Made by a program: the position numbers and the translations under genes
In this document: positions 56,803-64,000 of the stretch, piece by piece
How the letters are laid out: each line of letters begins with the position of its first letter
Position numbering within the stretch: position 1 is the first letter of the stretch
Assembly (NCBI GenBank): GCA_029891345.1
Contig: CM057000.1
Span: 129,803,338 to 129,867,337 of the forward strand
Source: Dryococelus australis
Taxonomy: Eukaryota; Arthropoda; Insecta; Phasmatodea; Phasmatidae
Reading direction: 5' to 3'
Length of the DNA: 64,000 nt
The notes under the pieces: generated by a model
The model's database searches: none
What the model was told of the DNA's origin: nothing
What the model saw: the letters and a program-made list of their open reading frames with translations, nothing else

Positions 56803-57101
56803 ACACTGAGAGAAAAATGAACCAAACATTTGTCTGCATAGGGCCAAAAATATATTTATTTTCCCCCAAAAAAAATTTTGTTGAATAAACAAAACTTGAA
56901 AAGCAACGAAATTAATTTTGTTCGTCTAACAAAATACAAGCTTGAATTAACTAAATCTATTGGGTTGGGCCAGAAGAAAACGAGACTGTCGATAAAATGT
57001 TTAGTTGAATCAACTGTATATATTTGTTTGGATAATAATTTTATTACCTTCGTTCGAAAATAAAGGTTGGGAGTTTATTTGTAATTTTTGTGTCTTATGG
57101 G

Positions 57102-57370
57102 TAGGGATAGGAATATTTCGCGAATTCATTTCGGGACAAGACAGACGTCAAACACATATAGAGTGAAGTCACCTTTGCAATTGTATTACAGTTAATTAGA
57201 CACGCCCTAGACGCTTCTCAGCCAAAGAAACAAGTAGCGAATCCCATACTGCCAGGTGTGAGGTATCACTGGGCCAGCAGCCAATGAACAATCAGCTGAA
57301 GCTCGAGTGTACACAGAACTGTGGAGTCTACCCTACAGGTCATTGAACTCGCGAAATTTTCCTATCCCTA
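57102..57370. mobile_element. hAT-like MITE family H nested in G
   Basis: TAGGGATAGGAATATTTCGC at the left; reverse complement of the right TAGGGATAGGAAAATTTCGC. The interior matches the inverted 2506 copy (GGCTGCTGGCCC-type centre, ACTGTGGAGTCTACCCTACA). 269 bp. No matching octamers flank it, so its duplication has decayed or one flank was changed. Confidence 0.9.
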
Positions 57371-57549
57371 CGGGGTAGTAACAGTGTTAGTTATATCACT
57401 TATTGATGCTGTATAAAGGTGTAAACTTCCTAATAAAACCAGTTCAATAGGAAACAAACAGTAAAGCTATAACACTTGAAGTATCTATTTGCGCACATAG
57501 TTCAGTATTTGTACTGTATGTTAAAAAAACATTCGTGCTGCATCAGTAG

Positions 57550-57606
57550 TCCATTTAGCTCTGGTTCCGCTCAGGCGCAAAGGACCTGGCTTCAAATCTC
57601 GTTAGA
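57550..57606 (+). other. tRNA-like module inside element G, copy 2
   Basis: CCATTTAGCTCTGGTTCCGC (A-box-like) and GACCTGGCTTCAAATCTCG (B-box-like). It lies about 220 bp from the element end that corresponds to the module-bearing end of copy 1, in the same relative orientation. No acceptor stem. Confidence 0.45.
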
Positions 57607-57823
57607 GCCTTCAGTTTTTTATATTACCAAAAATTGCCCAGTTTACGTAGAAACAAACAAATCATGGTTACGTCAACCAAATATTTGTTTGAAGGAACCA
57701 ATTAAGAACCACCAAATATTTGGGTTTCAACAGCAAAATATTTTACTGTCCCGATACAAGTAATTAATCTGGTTGCGCCAAACAAACTTTGATTGATTCA
57801 ACAGAACCATTTTCTCAATGAAA

Positions 57824-58602
57824 TCTATTTATATTCGTAGGGAAAGGGGAGAACCCCTTTTTAGATATTTTATTGCACGTTAATTTCTCACTATTTATCC
57901 TCGTAGCTACGAGGATTCTTGGGAGTATGTTACACATGAATTTTCAATAAACACGACAGTTGAAGAATACATGTTTCTTGAAACCGATACATGAATTCAA
58001 GAAATGCCAATCCCAGATAACGTTCTTTGCCTACTGCGAGAGCAAGTATTTTCCCTAAGTGATGCATTACTCTTGAGCTATTATTTACGTCGTAGATTTA
58101 TTTCACTGCAGCACAAGATATGATGCTAGGAGCGTGGTGAACTGTTCGCAAGGTAAGCTGACGTTAGCTCTGTGTTGTACCTTGTTGCTTGATAGTTGAC
58201 ACTTCCACCAGGAACACGTAGTTCAGCAGGTGACGCAACAGGATGTGTATAATGAGTCCCTCGACTGCTCGTTGTTGAGTGGTCGAAATACATCAAGTTT
58301 CCCTAGGTTCCTGCTGCGTGCATCGAGAATGTACAGCAGTGAGCAAGCACCAGCTTACCTTGCATCACTTCACCGTACGCCGGTGAAAAGAATGCATTAT
58401 ACTGGCTCAAGAAGTAGTGTTTAAAAAAACTATATTTAGGATTGTCATGTTTTGTTTTCCTTTATTGGCTTCCAAAAACACGAATCTTCAATTAACGTGT
58501 TTATAGTTAATTCATGTCCCAGGCTTTCTTCAGAAGCTCTTACGTTTCTCCGTTGGGCGAACACACCCGAAAAAAAGATTTTGCTCCATCTGCTAGAGAG
58601 CA

Positions 58603-58604
<2 letters not shown>
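57824..58604. other. Unassigned stretch
   Basis: A plus-strand frame at 58230-58424 (64 codons) lies in a compositionally balanced segment (58000-58430), which also has a CAAGGTAAGC donor-like site at 58149-58158. No family recognised; an old exon is possible but unsupported. Confidence 0.35.

Positions 58605-58690
<86 letters not shown>
58605..58690. repeat. (TA)n-(GA)n compound microsatellite
   Basis: About 29 TA units followed by about 14 GA units. The frames at 58445-58702 translate it. Confidence 0.97.
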
Positions 58691-58806
58691 CAATATAGTT
58701 AACTATCAACTTTCCTGCCAACTTTCGCCAATTGTTCTGCATCTCAGTAATTACGGTGCTTGATTTTCATTGGAGTTGTTAAGCTTCAAGCTCATTCGCT
58801 ATCTAG

Positions 58807-58990
58807 CCGACCTCCCGTGGCGCAGTCAGTTGGTGCGCCGCTGGTCTGCGGTACGAGAAGTTCTGGGTTCGAGTCCAGTGGGCAAGGCATGGGTATTAGA
58901 TTAAGTTAGGTCATGAGTTAGTTTGCAAGCCGTCCCCTGATAAGCCTTCAGGAATAACATCTGTGGGAAGTTAATAAGCTCCTTCTAATC
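58807..58990 (+). mobile_element. SINE family B, plus strand
   Basis: CCGACCTCCCGTGGCGCAGT, CAGTTGGTGCGCC (A-box region), TCTGGGTTCGAGTCCAGTGG (B-box), GGCAAGGCATGGGTATTAGA and a tail ending TCCTTCTAATCCAATCG. Matches the 35370 copy. Confidence 0.9.
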
Positions 58991-59932
58991 CAATCGTTCA
59001 CGATTAGCTTTGCTTTCTGCCAGAATTCTCATAAATGCATTGTACTACTATTTAAGAAAATAAATTGCATTTTTCATCTTCAATGTCTTAATACCAGAAA
59101 GCAACATTTAAAAAATTTCTGATTTTACAAATTCTTATTTGAAATTGATTGTTGGCAATTATACTGCAATGTTTCTATATTATCAATTGATTAATCTCAA
59201 ATGTGACAATTTCCAGTCACTGTAATGGAGAGAGGACTACAACATTTGTCCTGTTTATGGGCGACATACAACTATCTGTTGGTTAACTTGTCATTCGAAT
59301 GAAAGAACCACGTTTGGCTACTTTCACGGTGTCGTCAATTAATTACGAAACATTTCGTTCGCTTGTTAATTAACGAAGATAAAACGCGAGTAAGAATACT
59401 TATGTTGTGCAACCATCTTAGGAAACAGCGTAATTTTATTCGTTAAATGTCAGCTGTTTATGTTAGGATATTACGCAATATACGTAAAAATATTTATTTA
59501 AAATCTACTTCCTTATGCCATATTCGATCTCCAGTTTCTAATTTTAATAATAGGAAAAATTACTAAAGATTTTTGTATAATCTGATTATATCACTGTAAT
59601 GAAAATATCACTTAAAATATTTAAAGTTGAAGGATTTTGATATAATCAACTGCCTCGTTTATCGTTGATTCACTGCAGACTTAAAAAAAAATTAAAAAAA
59701 AAAAAATCAAATGGTGTCTTTATAACTTATTAACACAATTCCGTAAGACAAGAAGTTTAACGAGCTTTGTAATACTTACCTTATATTTATTGACATCTCA
59801 AATACACAATGGCGTGTATTTCAAATGATCCTGTGAAAAAGGGATGTGGCTGGTGGTGGTATGTAATGTATTAGATTTAACTTAAATTTACAATCAAGGC
59901 TGTCCACACATCTAGAGATAATCTGAGTGATG
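58991..59932. other. Unassigned AT-rich stretch
   Basis: No gene or repeat recognised; A-runs near 59682-59706. Confidence 0.4.
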
Positions 59933-60370
59933 GCGGTAGGTAGATATGTGTGTAGATAGATAGGTGTGTAGGTAGATAGATGTGTAGGTAAATATGTGTG
60001 TAGATAGATAGGTGTGTAGGTAGATAGATGTTTAGGTAGATATATGTGTAGGTAGATAGGTGTGTAGGTAGATAGGTGTGTAGGTAGATAGGTGTGTAGG
60101 GAGATAGGTTGGTCGGTAGATAGGTTGGTAGGTAGATAGGTTGGTAGGTAGATAGGTTGGTAGGTAGATAGGTTGGTAGGTAGATAGGTTGGTAGATATG
60201 TTAATATGTAGATAGGTATGTAGGTAGATAGGTGTGTAGGTAGATAGTTGTGCAGGTAGATAGGTGTGTAGGTAAATAGGTGTGTAGGTAGATAGGTGTG
60301 TAAGTATATAGGTGTGTAGGGAGATAGGTTGGTAGGTAGATAGGTATGTAGGTAGATAGGTGTGTAGGTA
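59933..60370 (+). repeat. GTAGGTAGATAG minisatellite
   Basis: About 438 bp of imperfect 16-bp units (GGTAGATAGGTGTGTA and the variant GGTAGATAGGTTGGTA), built on a GATAG/GTAGG theme. It abuts the 3' end of the following SINE N, which may have seeded it. The 60201-60404 frame translates it. Confidence 0.95.
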
Positions 60371-60590
60371 GGGTGGTAGGGCTTAACGTCTCGTCGACAA
60401 CCATGTCATTAGAGACGGTGCAAGTTGCTCAGAGAAGGCATGAAAGGGGAAAGAATAGACTATGGAACCATTCCGAAATGATTTCGGTAAACCATGTAAT
60501 ACCGAAATCAGTATGACTGGACCAGGATTCGAACCTAAGTCCTTCCAAATTCGAGTCCAACGGTTTACTACTTTGTCGGCTCGCTGGGTG
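60371..60590 (-). mobile_element. SINE family N, minus strand
   Basis: GGGCTTAACGTCTCGTCGAC, AACCATGTCATTAGAGACGG, CGAAATGATTTCGGTAAACC, GGACCAGGATTCGAACCTAA (B-box) and ACTTTGTCGGCTCGCTGGGT (head) align with the 39666 copy. Confidence 0.88.
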
Positions 60591-61842
60591 GGATAGCCTG
60601 AGATTCAAGCCCGGAACACGACTGTTTTGGGTTTTTTAATCAGTGTGGAGAGAGAAAAGTAACGGAGCAAACGAAAGAGGAATAACTAGTACCTATATGG
60701 TGACTTTGAGTGTGAGACAGACTGTGACCGTAACTTATTTGAGGATGTAATGGTGCTCCTTGTGCTGTTCATTAAGTATTTGTGGTTGCAGTATCTACAG
60801 GGGCTACTTGGAGTAGCTTGATCCTGAATTTTATTTTATATGTTTGAGAAATTTAATATTAGAAATTCTTGTTATTTACATTGGATTGTGGGCGTATTGT
60901 ATACGTTCTATGTAAATTGATGCGCATTATTTTCCGTAACTTTCGTAGCACTCTTACATTAACATATATAAAAACTTTTTAAAATGTTATTTCCATTATA
61001 CTACAACCCGCTATGTAATTAAAATAAGATTTTGGGTTCTCGTAGCATTAAACAACCTTATGTAAACGAAACAATTTAGTTAGAAGTTTTGGCTTTAAAA
61101 ATGTTTTATGTACTGTACATTGTTGTATTTTCTTTTATTCTTGTTTTAGTTCTAAAAATATCTTGTAAAACTGCTGTTATGTTATGAGAAAAAAATAATT
61201 TTGCTAGGAATCCATATTATTGCATATCAACGTGTATGTTAGTACTTATAAAACAACATATTTCCCAGAAGTTCGAATAACTATGCGAATATTAATTTCC
61301 AAATAAATCTTAAACTGCAGCGAATTAAAATTTGTACATGTCATTAAATTTGACATTTTATTTGCAAAGTTATTTAAACATTGGTTTTTGGTACATTTCT
61401 GTTAATTTAAGGACATTTATTTTTTCTGCTAGAAGAACACGAATGTGTTGCATTTATTCGAAGACTTTGGTAATGGACGTTCAAAAATTTTAATACTGTT
61501 TTCATAAAGTATATTTTTGCAGTGTTTGAGAAGAAATCTCCAATCTTTTTTCATTGGTTTTTTATGAAAAATTAGCCTACAAATTTGTAAAACAAGTGCA
61601 GTTTCGGAGTTTAGAAAACTATTTTACTTTTTTTTTTTGCTTAGTTATTGGTAAGTTTGATCAGTTTGAAATGTTCATTTTTAAAAATATGTGTATCTGA
61701 GATGACTTAAAATATAAACCCAATTATCTGCCAGTTCGTCAGGATAATAGATACCAAAAATTGTGCTGAGGATTACGCACAGCTCGATTTTCCAAGACAG
61801 AAACTTCCGTTCGTATATTCAAGCATAATTCAATATGTCATC
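60591..61842. other. Unassigned AT-rich stretch
   Basis: About 1.25 kb of AT-rich DNA without recognisable frames or shared repeats. It contains the left target duplication of the next SINE at 61831. Confidence 0.4.
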
Positions 61843-62099
61843 GGGGCCACGGTGGCTGAGCGGTTAGCCTGCTCGCCTCCCACCTAGGCGATCCGGGTTG
61901 AATCCACGAGCCGGATCACTCCGGATTTTCGCATGTGGGAATCGTGCAGGACGATGACGTTGGTAGGCGGGTTTTCTCGGGGAACTCCCGTTTCTCTCGC
62001 CCTTTCACTCCGGGGCTGCTCCGTACTCATCTCAATCACCCTCATCGGGTCTCAAGACCTCGATGTTAAGATCTGTCCAAATCTCTTCACTCACTCACT
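61843..62099 (+). mobile_element. SINE family A, complete with target duplication
   Basis: The best-preserved copy: GGGGCCACGGTGGCTGAGCG, GTTAGCCTGCTCGCCTCCCA, body and a (TCAC)n-like tail. Flanks CAATATGTCATCGG (61831-61844) and CAATATGTTATCGG (62100-62113) match at 13 of 14, a clear target duplication that overlaps the first bases of the element. Probably the youngest A copy here. Confidence 0.95.
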
Positions 62100-62237
62100 C
62101 AATATGTTATCGGCCGAGATTCCGGTACATCAAGGGACACGTGACACTCTTGATTAGAAAGCAATAAGGGTCCTCCAAAGTACGTGAACGTTTTGTAAAT
62201 GTGCGCTTATACGTGTCGTCTTTTTCTTAATCGCACG

Positions 62238-62430
62238 TAGGAGCCGAAGTGGACCGCTCTCCTCCCGCCAACGCGAACCGAGCTCGATTCTTGACGGGGG
62301 CACAGTGATTCTCGCGTGTGGGAAACACGACGGAAGTTTTCCTTGGTAGTCGGGTTTTATCCGGGGCTATTCGGTTTCCGCCGCTTCTCCATTTTCTCTC
62401 GCATTTAAGCGCCGACGATTTACTCTCAAC
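62238..62430 (+). mobile_element. SINE family A, degenerate with A-box deletion
   Basis: GGAGCCGAAGTGGACCGCTC followed by TCCTCCCGCCAACGCGAACC, GAGCTCGATTCTTGACGGGG, GTGTGGGAAACACGACGGAA and GGTAGTCGGGTTTTATCCGG align with family A. About 13 bp of the A-box region (GAGCGGTTAGA) is missing and the 3' end is lost. Confidence 0.75.
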
Positions 62431-62739
62431 TGTATCGCATTTTTACCTAATTTCCTCATGATATACAGAATGCTTCTAAATCACACTGAAAAACTTCGGC
62501 TGTAGGTTGATCACGGAAAAAGAAGATGAAATCATATGCACGACCTACGGTCTTTTAGATCTGTAAATATATTTTAAGTTTGACCGGAACCAATAGTTTA
62601 TTACCACTACTGGAGATGGAACACTGAGTGTCTTGATAATGTGTTAAAAGTTAATCGTGACGTGCGGGTTAATAACCCATCTTGTATAGCCTAACCCAAG
62701 TATGCTACAGCTTCGTGAGAGAATAATTAGAAGAAAGGG
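62431..62739. other. Unassigned stretch
   Basis: No gene or repeat recognised. Confidence 0.35.
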
Positions 62740-63020
62740 TATAAGCTGTTCACGGTTAAATTAGCACTTCTGAAAGCCCTGCTTAAGATCTACTTGTATG
62801 CACGTTGCGTATTCTTCCGCCTTATGTAAAATTAGCACTGACAAGAAGGGCCTCATCGCGTTATCCATGCGTCGGTCCAGTGAAACTGTGAAATGATAGG
62901 AAAAGTAAATATTTTACAAACATTCTGGTTTTTTCAGTTCATTAAATAAAAAAAATAAAAAACAGAAAGAGAAAGAAATAATTTAAGTTATCACAAATGG
63001 TCACTTAACTATTTTTATTC
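62740..63020 (+). mobile_element. MITE family C, right third missing
   Basis: Left end TATAAGCTGTTCACGGTTAA, then GCCCTGCTTAAGATCTACTT, CCGCCTTATGTAAAATTAGC and TTAAGTTATCACAAATGGTC. Similarity stops near CTATTTTTATTCC, where unrelated sequence begins. Confidence 0.87.
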
Positions 63021-63552
63021 CTTTTCCCACCCACAGTGCTTAGGTGACTGATCAGCAGGAGAGCATTTAGGAACGCCAACAGCCAATCTGTGTTCTCAGT
63101 GGCGGAACTCTCATCAGCAGTGCTGGCAGTAGAGAAAATGGCGTTCTGTTTACTTGGCGAGTTTGTTGCCATGTCGTTTGCAAGGTATGTATTTAATTTG
63201 TGAACACTATAGTATGGACATGTCGCAGTTTCTGGGTTATAATTATTGTTTACCACCGTCATGATTATTCGTCTGAATTGCCGCGACTGCCCTATGCCTA
63301 GGGGTAGTGAAATTTCGCGGAAAAGATCTCAAAACAAGTTATATTTCAAAACACTGTAGGGTCGTTTGCCTATCATGATTGGTAGAATTACTTATAGACA
63401 CGTGTTAATTGTCTGCACACGAATCACGTAGGAGCCGTAACGATGTTGTCGAATTCTGAGTGGTCCGGTCAAATATGAAAACTACTTCTCAAGCAGACAG
63501 CAACCAATGGCAATATACAAACTGCTATTTGGTGCTTATATAGTGTTGAAGT
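63021..63552. other. Unassigned stretch, possible lone hAT end
   Basis: CTAGGGGTAGTGAAATTTCG at 63298 resembles the family H tip TAGGGATAGGAAAAATTCGC, but no partner end was found. A minus-strand frame at 63005-63262 is unrecognised. Confidence 0.3.
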
Positions 63553-63574
63553 CTACTGTGTGCTAATCTTTATA

Positions 63575-63793
63575 TATATATATAATTCTTCTGTGCGTGT
63601 GTATGTCACTGAACTCCTCCTAAACGGCTGGACCGATTTTGATGAAATTTTTTGTGTGTTCAAGTGGATTCGGGAATGGTTTAGATTCACAATTCGGTAA
63701 AGAGAGGGGGAGAGAGAGGGGGAGAGGGATGGAGAGAGAGAGGGGGCGAGATTTAAGACATATGTACAGGACAACGTCTGTCGGGTCCGCTAG
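63575..63793 (+). mobile_element. Short dispersed element ending TCCGCTAGT
   Basis: TATATATAATTCTTCTGTGC, ACTGAACTCCTCCTAAACGG, CTGGACCGATTTTGATGAAA and the end GTCTGTCGGGTCCGCTAGT recall, from memory, a short nonautonomous element widespread in arthropods. CTAGT at the 3' end would suit a Helitron-type terminus, but no clear hairpin was verified. A (GAGAGG)n tract lies at 63699-63745. Single copy here. Confidence 0.35.
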
Positions 63794-64000
63794 TATATAT
63801 ATATATTTTTTTTCGCGAGAAATCACTAGCTCTACCTATCCGCACGTCAGCTGTCTCATCAAGAAGTGCAGCCTGGAATCAAGACGTCCAAAACACACCA
63901 CGCGTCAGCGACTCATCAGCAGCATCAGTAAACAAAGGAAGTCTTGTCAGCAGCCTGCGGTGTAGCGCGGTCCACGCGTGCGCTCGGCGCCGAGTCAGCG

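Larger units (their letters stand above)
56803..57823 (-). mobile_element. Element family G, copy 2, with H nested inside
   Basis: Left end ACACTGAGAGAAAAATGAAC; right end, reverse complement, near TTCATTGAGAAAATGGTTCT followed by GTTGAATCAATCAAAG. The order of ends is inverted relative to the 41957 copy. A family H element occupies 57102-57370, and a tRNA-like module lies at 57550-57606. ACAAA/TTTTGTTGAAT-type motifs fill the subterminal regions. No transposase. Confidence 0.78.

Noticed and set aside
61843-61915. A genuine tRNA gene
   Set aside because: A-box and B-box are present, but no acceptor stem pairs and the sequence continues into the shared SINE A body; the same holds for all SINE heads here.

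Overview
The window looks like intergenic or intronic DNA of a large, repeat-rich animal genome, most likely an insect. It is AT-rich, has long (TA)n tracts, and shows no operons, long open reading frames, rRNA genes or free-standing tRNA genes. One repeat (SINE family N here: 7727, 39666, 60371) closely resembles, from memory, a tRNA-derived SINE common in orthopteroid insects. A polyneopteran such as a stick insect, cricket or roach is therefore my guess; the species cannot be fixed from the sequence. Family letters are labels made for this window.

Nearly everything recognisable is transposon-derived. Three tRNA-headed SINE families are present: A (nine copies), B (two) and N (three). A MITE lineage whose ends begin TATAGGCTGTTCAC (families C, C2, C3, plus the related D) contributes about twenty copies or fragments. 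hAT-like elements with 8-bp target duplications include family H (2506), family E (five copies), a 507-bp CAGGGTTGCC element at 31500 and its 1.57-kb host at 30986. Foldback or long-TIR elements are F (12251, 43078), G (41957, 56803), J (33431), Q (36540), R (582), L (2048), S (27678) and a large inverted repeat at 44786-46592.

Layout. 0-10 kb: R, SINE A, L with H inside it, a (TA)n tract, a tandem array of tRNA A-box-like units (4201-4490), MITE C copies and a SINE N split by an E element. 10-18 kb: SINE A, a run of C and D MITEs, the first F element and two E elements. 18-27 kb: D, a decayed hAT transposase 3' end on the minus strand (19440-20150), C, E, SINE A and a 31-bp-arm hairpin. 27-38 kb: a perfect 75-bp inverted repeat around (TA)n, S, J, the three-layer hAT nest at 30986-32555, and D copies interrupted by SINE B and by a C2 MITE. 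38-47 kb: D, SINE N, a possible host exon on the minus strand (40522-40722), G, the 1.58-kb F element and the large inverted repeat. 47-64 kb: SINE A, a PIF/Harbinger-like element (49512-51643) with a four-copy 100-bp tandem repeat in its coding start, G with H nested inside, microsatellites, a GTAGGTAGATAG minisatellite, SINEs and a final C copy.

No intact protein-coding gene can be supported, so there is no pathway or gene cooperation to describe. The value of the window is its record of insertions: nested copies fix target-site duplications (TA for C2, 8 bp for several hAT-like families) and relative ages. The two G elements also share an internal tRNA-like module at the same place and orientation, the least expected structure seen. 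I found no CRISPR array, no LTR element and no convincing new enzymatic system.
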